Positions 27,839-35,847 of a stretch of 64,000 nt of DNA are shown in pieces (position 1 is the first letter of the stretch; each line of letters opens with the position of its first letter). This DNA comes from Dissulfuribacter thermophilus (lineage in GTDB: Bacteria; Desulfobacterota; Dissulfuribacteria; Dissulfuribacterales; Dissulfuribacteraceae). Location of the stretch: contig NZ_MAGO01000003.1 of assembly GCF_001687335.1 (NCBI RefSeq), positions 62,001 through 126,000 of the forward strand, read 5' to 3'. The position numbers and the translations under genes were made by a program. Under the pieces are notes generated by a model. The model did no database searches. It was not told the origin of the DNA and saw only the letters and a list, made by a program, of their open reading frames with translations.

Positions 27839-28771
27839 ATGCATGGCAAACTTACAATAGTGGGTGCAGGGGCTGTAGGCACCAGTGCTGCACACTGGGC
27901 ATTGGCCAAAAGCGTTGCAAAAGAAGTAGTTCTCATCGATGTTGTAGACGGACTTCCTCAAGGGAAGGCCCTGGACTGTGCTCAATCGTCTCCCATTGAA
28001 GGATATTCAGGGCATATCAAAGGCACCAATGACTACGAGGATACAAAAAATTCAGACTGTGTCATCATCACTGCAGGGCTAGCGAGAAAACCAGGAATGA
28101 CAAGGGAGGATCTCCTAGAGAAAAACGTCCAAATCGTAAAAACAGTTACTCAAAACATAGTTGAGCACAGCCCCGAGGCCATACTAATCGTTGTCACCAA
28201 TCCTATTGATGCCATGGTCTACACCGCCTTTAAGGTCTCTGGTTTTCCAAAACAGCGTGTGGTTGGAATGGCGGGTGTACTTGATTCTGCAAGATACCGT
28301 TATTTTATTGCCCAAGAACTAGGGGTTTCACCAAATGATGTAAGCGCACTTGTCATGGGCATTCATGGGGACAATATGCTTCCTTTAACCAGGCTTGCAA
28401 GCGTTGGAGGAGTCCCAGTCGAGGCACTCATCCCCAAAGATAAGTTAAACGAAATTGTCAAGCGGACACAAAACGGAGGAGGAGAGATCGTTGGCCTTCT
28501 CAAATCAGGCAGTGCCTTCACCACTCCTGGACTTGCAGCTATTGAGATGGCTGAAGCCATACTCAAGGATCAAAAAAGGGTTCTTCCCTGCGCTGCCTAC
28601 CTCGAAGGAGAATTTGGTATAGATGGAGTCTTCCTTGGAGTACCAGTAGTGCTTGGACGAAACGGAGTGGAAAGAATACTTGAGTTTCCATTAACTCCTG
28701 AGGAAAAAGACGCTCTAAACCTTTCGGTTGAGGCAGTAAAGAGACAAGTGGAAAGCATTCATGGAATTTAG
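27839..28771 (+). CDS. mdh: Malate dehydrogenase (LDH-like type)
   Basis: Oxidises malate to oxaloacetate with NAD. 310 residues: the Rossmann start TIVGAGAVGTSAAHWAL, the NAD-specific Asp in VVLIDVVDGLPQGKALD, substrate Arg text ITAGLARKPGMTREDLL, NPIDAMVYTAFK and catalytic His in VMGIHGDNMLPLTR. Arg at the specificity loop (RKPGMTR) indicates malate rather than lactate. A GGAGGG lies upstream of the ATG. It appears monocistronic, downstream of a MITE copy. Confidence 0.94.
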   Translation: MHGKLTIVGAGAVGTSAAHWALAKSVAKEVVLIDVVDGLPQGKALDCAQSSPIEGYSGHIKGTNDYEDTKNSDCVIITAGLARKPGMTREDLLEKNVQIVKTVTQNIVEHSPEAILIVVTNPIDAMVYTAFKVSGFPKQRVVGMAGVLDSARYRYFIAQELGVSPNDVSALVMGIHGDNMLPLTRLASVGGVPVEALIPKDKLNEIVKRTQNGGGEIVGLLKSGSAFTTPGLAAIEMAEAILKDQKRVLPCAAYLEGEFGIDGVFLGVPVVLGRNGVERILEFPLTPEEKDALNLSVEAVKRQVESIHGI

Positions 28772-28773
28772 CT

Positions 28774-28820
28774 GTGCCAGATTGCAGCAACTGTATATTC
28801 TATAAGAGCTCCTCTGGCAC
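28774..28820 (+). other. Inverted repeat after mdh
   Basis: GTGCCAGA (28774-28781) and TCTGGCAC (28813-28820) are a perfect 8-base inverted repeat with a 31-base loop, starting three bases after the mdh stop. There is no T-tract, so it is at best a weak or Rho-type terminator or mRNA-stabilising stem. Confidence 0.4.
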
Positions 28821-28835
28821 TCTAGAAAGGCCTTG

Positions 28836-30032
28836 ATGAGCCTACCCACTAACAAATTGAGACCGTTACTCGATAAAAAGGCCATTTTTATTGTGGCCCT
28901 GGCCCTTATAGGAATATTTCTAGTCTTCGGCATCTATTGGTTTAGGTCTCCCAAAGGGGAGCTTAAACCAATAGATCCAGTTAATTTCAAAGGAACTGTA
29001 ATTGATCCTAACGACGCAAAATTATTAAAAAAAGCTTTAGAACGAAACATAAATTATCTTACCAAAATTAAAGAGACCAATGCCTCTGTCCTAAAAAGAG
29101 AGGGCTATGCCTGGAATACCCAAGATCTCATAGAGGCGGTTGATTCCTTGATAGACCACATAAGTTCAGCTGAAAAACACCACGATCTTTATGATCTAAT
29201 CAAGGGAAGATTCAAGGTAATAGCAGTAAAAAGGCCTGTACTTGTGACTGGTTATTACCTTCCAGAATTCAGGGCATCTAGGGCCCCAAATGAGCAATAT
29301 AATACCCCTATCTTGGGGGTACCCAAGGACCTTATAACAATCAGATTGAGGGATTTTTTCCCACACAGTCAAAACCTCAACCACTTGGTATTGAGAGGAA
29401 GAGTCGAGGGCAACCTCGTGGTTCCTTATTACCCTAGAAAAGAAATCGAATTAAAGGATGATCTTCCTGTAATTGCCTATCTCGAAGACCCTATAAAGCT
29501 TTTGATCCTACATATTCAGGGCTCTGGCATATTAAAATTTAATGACGGTTCTAGCAGCTATGTACACTATGCAGCTGACAATGGTCACCCATACAAGAGT
29601 ATCGGAAAAATTTTGATAAACAGGGGCATACTAAAAAAAGAAGAGGCAGATTGGAATGGGATTGAAAAATGGTATTGGTCAAACCCCAAGAAAGCTGAAC
29701 GGATCATCCATGAAAATCCCCGATACATCTTTTTTAGGGAAGAACAGGGCATAAAAGATGCTATTGGAGCGACTCATGTCCCCCTCACCGCCTATCACTC
29801 TATAGCGGTTGATCCGACAAAACTCCCTCTAGGTGGGCTATTTATACTCGATGTCAATCTCCCAGACCTAGGCAGACTCTTAACCATCGTTGTGGCCCAA
29901 GACAAAGGTGCTGCGATCAAGGGTACGCATCACATTGACCTCTTTTTGGGAAAAGGTGATGAGGCGGGGAGGATCGCAGGTAAACTCAAAAGCAATGGAA
30001 AACTTTATTGCCTTATTCCAGTTAATCCATAA
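28836..30032 (+). CDS. mltA: MltA-type membrane-bound lytic transglycosylase
   Basis: Cleaves peptidoglycan to 1,6-anhydromuropeptides at the cell envelope. A single N-terminal hydrophobic anchor (about residues 16-36) replaces a lipobox, so it is probably a membrane-anchored rather than lipidated form. The MltA barrel has PVLVTGYYLPEFRAS and LLILHIQGSGILKFNDG. The C-terminal 3D domain has AYHSIAVDPTKLPLGG, VAQDKGAAIKGTHHIDLFLG. 398 aa from ATG 28836 (AAAGG upstream). Its stop codon lies in the A-tract that forms the terminator of the antisense small RNA. Confidence 0.92.
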   Translation: MSLPTNKLRPLLDKKAIFIVALALIGIFLVFGIYWFRSPKGELKPIDPVNFKGTVIDPNDAKLLKKALERNINYLTKIKETNASVLKREGYAWNTQDLIEAVDSLIDHISSAEKHHDLYDLIKGRFKVIAVKRPVLVTGYYLPEFRASRAPNEQYNTPILGVPKDLITIRLRDFFPHSQNLNHLVLRGRVEGNLVVPYYPRKEIELKDDLPVIAYLEDPIKLLILHIQGSGILKFNDGSSSYVHYAADNGHPYKSIGKILINRGILKKEEADWNGIEKWYWSNPKKAERIIHENPRYIFFREEQGIKDAIGATHVPLTAYHSIAVDPTKLPLGGLFILDVNLPDLGRLLTIVVAQDKGAAIKGTHHIDLFLGKGDEAGRIAGKLKSNGKLYCLIPVNP

Positions 30033-30139
30033 AAAAAAACCCCCGCTGGTAAATTGAAGGATGGAGGTGGGTATGTTGGTCGTCTTTTTGGAGATGGTTT
30101 TAAGATACCAGCGGGGGAAACTTATTCTCCATAGCAACT
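30031..30139 (-). ncRNA. Candidate small RNA, about 109 nt, antisense to the mltA 3' end
   Basis: On the minus strand a near-perfect promoter (30173-30146) predicts a start near 30139. The transcript would contain CCCCCGCTGGTA (30117-30106) and TACCAGCGGGGG (30051-30040), a perfect 12-bp GC-rich stem, directly followed by nine U (30039-30031), a textbook Rho-independent end. The 54-nt loop is C-rich (CATCTCC, CCACCTCCATCC) and could pair with ribosome-binding sites. The 5' part carries TGGAGA, complementary to TCTCCA in the loop. It lacks the SRP RNA signature, so it is not 4.5S RNA. Function unknown. Confidence 0.7.
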
Positions 30140-30228
30140 GTCACAATTATATTGATCTTTCACAGATTGTCAAGATATGTTTTTATTATATTGTAATTTC
30201 CACAAGCGCTTACTGGAATATTTTTTAA
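30073..30228 (+). CDS. Possible 51-residue peptide opposite the small RNA
   Basis: An ATG at 30073 has GGAGG five bases upstream and opens a 51-codon frame (MLVVFLEMVLRYQRGK..., ending YWNIF). Its ribosome site is exactly complementary to the C-rich loop of the minus-strand RNA. I see no homology and codon use cannot be judged; chance is quite possible. Confidence 0.2.
   Translation: MLVVFLEMVLRYQRGKLILHSNCHNYIDLSQIVKICFYYIVISTSAYWNIF
30146..30173 (-). promoter_or_regulatory. Consensus sigma-70 promoter of the candidate small RNA
   Basis: Minus strand: TTGACA (30173-30168), 16-base spacer, TATAAT (30151-30146). Both hexamers are perfect consensus. There is no minus-strand gene downstream before the terminator at 30031, so its only visible product is the small RNA. 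Confidence 0.75.
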
Positions 30229-30329
30229 AAGTACCTTGGCATTACACTGTAAGCGGTTACAAACCCTGGTGAATCGCCAATGACAGGATTTAGTTTTAAA
30301 TCTAAAATAAAAATCTGAGACTATATCCA

Positions 30330-30893
30330 ATGCACAGGATTAAAAAATATTTAATTTTTTTTATTTTTTTCTTTTGGACTCAGAACCTATGGGGAGAAGA
30401 CTTAGCCCCAATTATTAAGGACTTTTCCATATCTGACAGAGATGGCACCCTCGTGGCATCCATCATGCTAAAAAATGGCATTACCAGTGAGGTAGAAAAG
30501 GCCCTAAATTCTGGAATCCCTATAAGATTTTCCTACATATTCGAACTTATAAGACCAGGCTTCCTCAGAAATCACAAGATAAAGGCAGTAAAAGAAGTAC
30601 GGTCCATGACATATGATCACCTAAAACGTGAATATAGGGTACTTATAGGACCTGGGACTAGAAAAATGATAAGTGTGAAGGATATGGACCAGGCCAAGGA
30701 ATTTGCTTTTAATGTGAAGGACGTAGAGATAGTGGACTTTAATACTATACCCCAAGGATGTGTATACATATTGAGAGTTAAGTGCGTAATTGACAAGGAA
30801 CAAGAGGCAGAATTGCCCTTTAAACGTCTTATAGGTCTTTTCTGGAACAAGTCAATAGAAACTAAATGGTATGAAATCAGGTTTAGATATTAG
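30330..30893 (+). CDS. DUF4390 exported protein
   Basis: A 187-residue protein with an N-terminal signal (residues 5-20, YLIFFIFFFWTQNLWG) and one beta-rich domain recognised as DUF4390 by its position and text (FSISDRDGTLVASIMLKNGI, IRFSYIFELIRPG). It overlaps the start of ntrY by 23 bases. The conserved pairing of DUF4390 genes with NtrY-type kinases suggests a periplasmic partner or modulator of the sensor, but no function has been shown to my knowledge. Confidence 0.8.
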   Translation: MHRIKKYLIFFIFFFWTQNLWGEDLAPIIKDFSISDRDGTLVASIMLKNGITSEVEKALNSGIPIRFSYIFELIRPGFLRNHKIKAVKEVRSMTYDHLKREYRVLIGPGTRKMISVKDMDQAKEFAFNVKDVEIVDFNTIPQGCVYILRVKCVIDKEQEAELPFKRLIGLFWNKSIETKWYEIRFRY

Positions 30894-33195
30894 TGAAATA
30901 AAAAGAAGGAAGAGGGAACGCTTCATCATAGCCATCTCTCTACTTCTTGTAATATGCCTGGGATTTATTGAATACCGGCTTATTGCAGGGAGATCATCGC
31001 TCCCACCTTCAGGTAATCTGCTTATCTTTGCCATCATTAATCTAAATATTCTCCTTATCCTTCTAATCATATATCTTACGATCAGAAATATCGTTAAGCT
31101 TGTATTTGAAGATAAGGCTCGTCTTTTTGGCGCAAAGCTCAGGACCAAGCTCGTTACTGCTTTCATCTTTCTTTCTCTCATCCCCACAGCTGTCCTCTTT
31201 ATCGTCTCGATGCAATTTGTGAATACAAGCCTCAGGCTTTGGTTTGATGAGAGGATAGAGCGATCTTTAGAAGACGCCATTTTTATTGGCAGGACCTATT
31301 ACGATGAAAAAGAGAACTGGTTAAGGGATGTTGCGGTAGTCCTATCAGAAAGTCTTAGTTTTAAATGCCTTAATGAAGCTTCAATACTCGATAAAAAGTG
31401 CATAAGAGAATGGCTTGAGGCCCCACAAAATATTTGGGCGGGCAGGAGCATTGAGGTAGCAAGGTCTTTACATATCATTGAAATCCTGGATCCAAAGGGC
31501 AATGTAATCTTTTCCAGGAGATCTCTTAGTCTCGTGGATCAGCTTCCAGAGTTGCCTCAAGAACAACTCAAAAAGATCCTCACCTCCAAGCAAATGGACA
31601 TCTTCAGCACTGAGCTCGAGACAGGAGAACTCCTTGAGGCCATTGTCCCTTTAGGCATGGGAAAGGGCGATGAGGCCCAGGGCGCGCTGGTAGTAGGATA
31701 TCTCATGCCTCAAAAGGTCTCGCACCTCCTTTCGGCTATAAAAAAGGGATACGAAGAATATCAAGCCCTTAAATTGTATAAAGATCCACTCAGAACTACT
31801 ATATTAATCACACTTTTTTTGATTACGCTTCTTATCATTTTCGTGGCAGTATGGTTTGGATTTCGTCTTGCCAGGCATATTACAGAGCCTGTTCAGGCAC
31901 TTGCAGAGGCAACTTATAGAATTGCCCAAGGAGATTTGGATTTCTCTCTAGAAGCACGGGGAAAGGATGAATTAAACTCTCTTGTAAGGGCATTCAATAC
32001 CATGACCCAGGAACTCAAGGAGGCTAAAAGAAGGGCAGAAAAGGCCTCATTAGAGTTAAAACGCAGTTATAGAGAGCTTGAACAACGCCAGCGCTATATT
32101 GAAATAATTCTCCAAAATGTTGCAACAGGTGTAATTTCTATTGATAGGACCGGAATTGTCAGGACAATGAATAGATCAGCCGAGTTAATCCTTGGCATAA
32201 GTGCAGATGAAATCGTTGGTAAACCCTACTCGGAACTCCTTACCCCTATTCAGGCCCAAGAATTTGACCAGATCAGACGAGACCTCATCTCTTCGTCTAA
32301 AGGATTGGTTCAGCGACCAATGAGAATCAAGGTAGGAGACAAAGACATCTCCCTCATTGTTACCTTTACAGTCTTAAGGGATCAAAATGGTCGCTCCCAC
32401 GGAGTGGTGGTGGTCTTTGATGACCTCACTGAGCTTGAAAAGATACAACGTATGGCTGCCTGGAGAGAGGTGGCTAGGCGCATAGCTCATGAGGTAAAAA
32501 ATCCGCTTACCCCTATACAACTCAATGCACAGAGACTACAAAGAAAATACTCAGACCGATTCGATAGTGAAGAAAAGGCAGTATTCCAACGGTGTTTAAA
32601 TACGATCGTCAATCAGGTAGAAGAATTAAAACGTCTGGTAAACGAATTTTCCAGTTTTGCAAGGATGCCCAGACTCAGACCCAGAGCAACTGATCTGAAG
32701 GCACTGGCAGAAGAAGTGGCTTTTATGTACAAGGAGTCACACCCCAGATGCGAATTTCAAGTCCTTGTGAAGGATGATGACCTCCCCTTAATAGAGGCTG
32801 ACCCTGACCAGCTTAAAAGGGCATTGATAAATCTGGTTGAAAATGCAGTTTATGCAATGCCAGATGGCGGGACAGTTTCCATTACACTCAGTACGTCCTC
32901 TACTAACTCCCAAGCCCCTGACCATCAATCCGCATCTGAGCAGGATGAAGTGGTGATAGAAGTATCTGACACTGGACTAGGCATACCCAAGGAGGACAGA
33001 TCCCGACTATTTGAACCATATTTCTCCAAAAGAAAAGGGGGAACAGGCCTAGGCCTTGCAATTGTAAACTCCATTGTCACTGATCATGGTGGCAAAATCA
33101 CAGTTGAAGAAAACGTCCCTTCAGGGACAAGATTTATTATAAGACTCCCTAGAAAGGCGCCTTCAAATGGAAAAAACAGTACTAGTAGTAGATGA
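30871..33195 (+). CDS. ntrY: NtrY-type membrane sensor histidine kinase
   Basis: 774 residues. Membrane segments lie at about 20-40, 48-70, 90-112 and 308-330, with an extracytoplasmic sensor region between about 115 and 305. HAMP follows (about 330-385), a short coiled coil, PAS (about 405-510, IILQNVATGVISIDRTG), then HisKA with His540 (RRIAHEVKNPLTPIQLNAQRL) and the ATPase domain (NLVENAVYAMPDGG, VSDTGLGI, GGTGLGLAIVNSIV). This architecture is that of NtrY. It overlaps the response regulator gene by 29 bases, so the two form a pair. The signal is unknown. Confidence 0.9.
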   Translation: MKSGLDISEIKRRKRERFIIAISLLLVICLGFIEYRLIAGRSSLPPSGNLLIFAIINLNILLILLIIYLTIRNIVKLVFEDKARLFGAKLRTKLVTAFIFLSLIPTAVLFIVSMQFVNTSLRLWFDERIERSLEDAIFIGRTYYDEKENWLRDVAVVLSESLSFKCLNEASILDKKCIREWLEAPQNIWAGRSIEVARSLHIIEILDPKGNVIFSRRSLSLVDQLPELPQEQLKKILTSKQMDIFSTELETGELLEAIVPLGMGKGDEAQGALVVGYLMPQKVSHLLSAIKKGYEEYQALKLYKDPLRTTILITLFLITLLIIFVAVWFGFRLARHITEPVQALAEATYRIAQGDLDFSLEARGKDELNSLVRAFNTMTQELKEAKRRAEKASLELKRSYRELEQRQRYIEIILQNVATGVISIDRTGIVRTMNRSAELILGISADEIVGKPYSELLTPIQAQEFDQIRRDLISSSKGLVQRPMRIKVGDKDISLIVTFTVLRDQNGRSHGVVVVFDDLTELEKIQRMAAWREVARRIAHEVKNPLTPIQLNAQRLQRKYSDRFDSEEKAVFQRCLNTIVNQVEELKRLVNEFSSFARMPRLRPRATDLKALAEEVAFMYKESHPRCEFQVLVKDDDLPLIEADPDQLKRALINLVENAVYAMPDGGTVSITLSTSSTNSQAPDHQSASEQDEVVIEVSDTGLGIPKEDRSRLFEPYFSKRKGGTGLGLAIVNSIVTDHGGKITVEENVPSGTRFIIRLPRKAPSNGKNSTSSR

Positions 33196-34534
33196 TGAAG
33201 AGAGCATTCTCGAGTCTGTAACAGACATTTTAGAGGATGAGGGCTTTCAAGTAAGGGTGGCAAAAGATGGGAAAAACGCCCTTGCTAGTATAAGAGAGGA
33301 GATACCCAATATAGTCCTATTGGATATATGGATGCCGGGGATTGACGGAATTGAGACCTTGAGGATCATAAAAGAAGAGTGGCCCTTTATCCCTGTAGTT
33401 ATCATGAGTGGACATGGGACCATTGAAACTGCGGTAAAGGCAACAAAACTCGGTGCGTACGACTTTATTGAAAAGCCCTTAAGCTACGAAGAGCTTGTAA
33501 TGACTCTTCGTAATGCCCTGAGATTCCACGAACTTCAGGAAGAAAACGTACTTCTCCGCCAGATGATGGGCCATCCAAAAGAACTCACTGGCACCAGCCC
33601 TGCCATGACAGCCTTAAAAGAACAGATTAAGGTGGTGGCCCCTACAGATGCCTGGGTGCTGATACATGGTGAAAATGGTACAGGCAAGGAACTTGTGGCC
33701 CAGACCATACACAGGCTCAGCAAAAGGCGCTCAAAACCCATGATCGAAGTGAATTGTGCTGCAATCCCAGATGAACTCATCGAAAGTGAACTGTTCGGTC
33801 ATGAAAAGGGTGCCTTTACTGGTGCTACTACTATGAAGAGAGGAAAATTTGACCTGGCAAATGGAGGCACTCTCTTTCTAGATGAGATCGGAGACATGAG
33901 CCTCAAGACCCAGGCAAAGATACTTAGAATCCTACAGGAACAAAGATTCGAGAGAGTGGGTGGTTCAAAGACAATTAAAGTAGACGTTCGAATACTTGCA
34001 GCCACCAATAAAGACCTTGAGAAGGAGATCGAAAAGGGAAATTTCAGAGAGGATCTCTACTACAGACTAAATGTCATTCCAATAGAAGTGCCTCCTTTAA
34101 GGAAGAGGAAGGAAGATATTCCATTATTAGTCCAGGAATTTCTTGCGGAGTTTTCCACTAAGCTTGGCATTCCCAAAAAGGAAATTGATGAAGAGGCGAC
34201 CCAACTCCTACAAGAATATGACTGGCCTGGTAATGTTAGAGAACTCAGGAATTTCATAGAACGTCTTGTAATTCTGACAAAAAATCAAAACATTACAAAA
34301 AGTGATCTTCCACCGCAATTTCATAAAAGGCCAAAAGAAATAGAAAAACCACTTCCAGAATTTTTTACTTGTCAGGACTTTAAAGAGGCAAAGGCCATGT
34401 TTGAACGGGAATATCTCATTAGAAAACTCCAGGAAAACCATGGCAATATAACAAAAACCGCTGAGGCTATAGGGATTGAGCGGCGCCATCTCCACAGAAA
34501 GATGAAGGCATTGGGGATTGAATACAAGGACTAA
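33167..34534 (+). CDS. ntrX: NtrX/NtrC-type sigma-54-dependent response regulator
   Basis: 455 residues: receiver domain (1-120, phospho-acceptor Asp53 in IVLLDIWMPGIDG), AAA+ domain with Walker A HGENGTGKELVAQ (about 168-175), sigma-54 contact loop GAFTGA (215-220), Walker B GGTLFLDEIGDM, and a C-terminal Fis-type helix-turn-helix (ITKTAEAIGIERRHLHRKMKALGI). It should activate sigma-54 promoters when phosphorylated by the upstream NtrY-like kinase. Target genes are not evident in the window. Confidence 0.93.
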   Translation: MEKTVLVVDDEESILESVTDILEDEGFQVRVAKDGKNALASIREEIPNIVLLDIWMPGIDGIETLRIIKEEWPFIPVVIMSGHGTIETAVKATKLGAYDFIEKPLSYEELVMTLRNALRFHELQEENVLLRQMMGHPKELTGTSPAMTALKEQIKVVAPTDAWVLIHGENGTGKELVAQTIHRLSKRRSKPMIEVNCAAIPDELIESELFGHEKGAFTGATTMKRGKFDLANGGTLFLDEIGDMSLKTQAKILRILQEQRFERVGGSKTIKVDVRILAATNKDLEKEIEKGNFREDLYYRLNVIPIEVPPLRKRKEDIPLLVQEFLAEFSTKLGIPKKEIDEEATQLLQEYDWPGNVRELRNFIERLVILTKNQNITKSDLPPQFHKRPKEIEKPLPEFFTCQDFKEAKAMFEREYLIRKLQENHGNITKTAEAIGIERRHLHRKMKALGIEYKD

Positions 34535-34580
34535 AGTTACATTCTGCCAGCGATTGCATGGCTGCTACATGGCTACATTA

Positions 34581-34614
34581 AAGTGTTGAGTTTTGAGTTA
34601 AAGGAAGAAAAAAC
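34581..34614 (+). repeat. Dispersed AGTGTTGAGTTTTGAGTT repeat copy
   Basis: Reads AGTGTTGAGTTTTGAGTT followed by AAAGGAAGAAAAAAC. It is nearly the same as 42042-42074 and the minus strand of 5117-5154. It lies in the 434-base spacer between ntrX and plsY (34535-34968), which also contains MITE copy 2 and no gene. Confidence 0.75.
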
Positions 34615-34675
34615 TGGTAAAGGCCAGCCTACAGGGCGCTCCAATGCGTAGAGGCTATTTTCTTATGACCTTGAC

Positions 34676-34898
34676 CCCAAATTATGCACGGCACAAGAGG
34701 GCAAAAATGTTTTTTCTATTATATCAAGTTATTGCCTTCCCGTAAGGCGTTGCTCAACAATCACCTTTTGGGTGAAACAAAATCAGGTATTTTTTTTGCC
34801 CCTTTGTGCCGCCCTTCGGGATTGGCGATTTTGCCCAAGCTGCTTTGTTGTCGGGCACTTGAAGTACCTAAGCAAACTAGCCAATTACATAATTTGGG
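34676..34898 (+). mobile_element. MITE-like element copy 2 (223 bp, TSD TTGAC)
   Basis: Ends CCCAAATTATGCA and TACATAATTTGGG are inverted (12 of 13), flanked by TTGAC at 34671-34675 and 34899-34903, a perfect 5-bp duplication. Subterminal GGCACAAGAGGGCAAAAA (34690-34707) pairs with TTTTTGCCCCTTTGTGCC. The right part carries TTTGTTGTCGGGCACTTGAA, shared with copy 4, and GCAAACTAGCCAATT, shared with copies 1 and 3. No open frame of note. Confidence 0.85.
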
Positions 34899-34968
34899 TT
34901 GACCAACGACTTTGACGGAGTCCTGCTGGCTGCTACATGTTTTAGGTTGGATACAAAGGAGAAAAAAT

Positions 34969-35556
34969 ATGAAGACCAGTTTGGTATTTATTGTCATAAC
35001 ATACATTGTTGGATCGATTCCCTTTGGGCTTTTATTTTCCAAAATTAAGGGGATAGATATCAGAAAACACGGAAGTGGGAACATCGGCGCAACAAATGTA
35101 GCAAGGGTAATAGGAAAGGGCTGGGGCCTCTTTACCCTGTTACTTGATTTTTTAAAGGGCTACCTACCTATCAAGCTTTATTTACTGTATTATGCACAGG
35201 GTCCATCAGACCCTTTACCTGGAGTGCTTGGTCTTTTTGCCGTCTGTGGCCACTGCTTTTCTATTTTTTTAAAGGGACGTGGTGGCAAAGGCGTTGCCAC
35301 AGCAGCAGGGGTATTTCTGGCCTTTTCTCCAAAGGCATTTCTGGCTCCAGTATTAATATTTATAATATCCGTAAAACTAAGCGGATTTGTGTCAGTTGGT
35401 TCTCTTTTGGCATCGGCATCTGCGCCCATTTCTATGCACCTAAACGGAGCTTCCCCTTTTATTGAGCCGTTTTTATGGCTCATAGTCTTAGTTATATGGT
35501 TTCAACATAGGTCAAATATAAAGAGGCTTCTTTCAGGAAAAGAAATGAAAATTTGA
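34969..35556 (+). CDS. plsY: Glycerol-3-phosphate acyltransferase PlsY
   Basis: Inner-membrane acyltransferase using acyl-phosphate to make lysophosphatidate. Motifs: RKHGSGNIGATNVARVIGKG, LDFLKGYLPI and GHCFSIFLKGRGGKGVATAAG. Five helices are apparent in 195 residues. The ATG at 34969 has AAGGAG nine bases upstream; the longer frame from 34912 runs only into non-conserved text next to the MITE. The stop is followed after one base by a large palindrome. Confidence 0.95.
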   Translation: MKTSLVFIVITYIVGSIPFGLLFSKIKGIDIRKHGSGNIGATNVARVIGKGWGLFTLLLDFLKGYLPIKLYLLYYAQGPSDPLPGVLGLFAVCGHCFSIFLKGRGGKGVATAAGVFLAFSPKAFLAPVLIFIISVKLSGFVSVGSLLASASAPISMHLNGASPFIEPFLWLIVLVIWFQHRSNIKRLLSGKEMKI

Positions 35557-35557
35557 T

Positions 35558-35666
35558 GTATTTGCTCACAGGGCACCGCATCTACTGCGTTGTCGGGCGC
35601 TCGACGTACAGGAAGTACGCCTTCGCGCCCTCTGCCTTGTATCTACGGCGCCCTGCGAGCAAATAC
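35558..35666. repeat. 109-bp nested palindrome (cruciform-like repeat)
   Basis: Outer arms GTATTTGCTCACAGGGC (35558-35574) and GCCCTGCGAGCAAATAC (35650-35666) match at 16 of 17 pairs. Inner GGGCGCTCGACGTAC and GTACGCCTTCGCGCCC also pair. The core TTGTCGGGCGCTCGACGTAC closely resembles the interior of MITE copies 2 and 4. It begins one base after the plsY stop. No target duplication is evident. The remainder of the spacer to 35847 has TTGAACCTTGAACTTAGA-type words but no gene. Confidence 0.75.
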
Positions 35667-35847
35667 CAATCAGTACGCTACATTTTTTTTACGAAATTTA
35701 CTCCGTGACCGGATACAATTTAAGTTGTATGAAATTGGAAGCAGGGAGCGACTCTTCTACCTGCCGCCTTCTACCTAATAAACATTGCACCTTGAACCTT
35801 GAACTTAGATTATGGTAAGTTTATAAAATGGGATTTTGGGGGGAAAA

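Noticed and set aside
30031-30139. Signal recognition particle (4.5S) RNA or 6S RNA
   Set aside because: The conserved SRP GGAAG/AGCA helix-8 motif is missing and the length is too short for 6S RNA.
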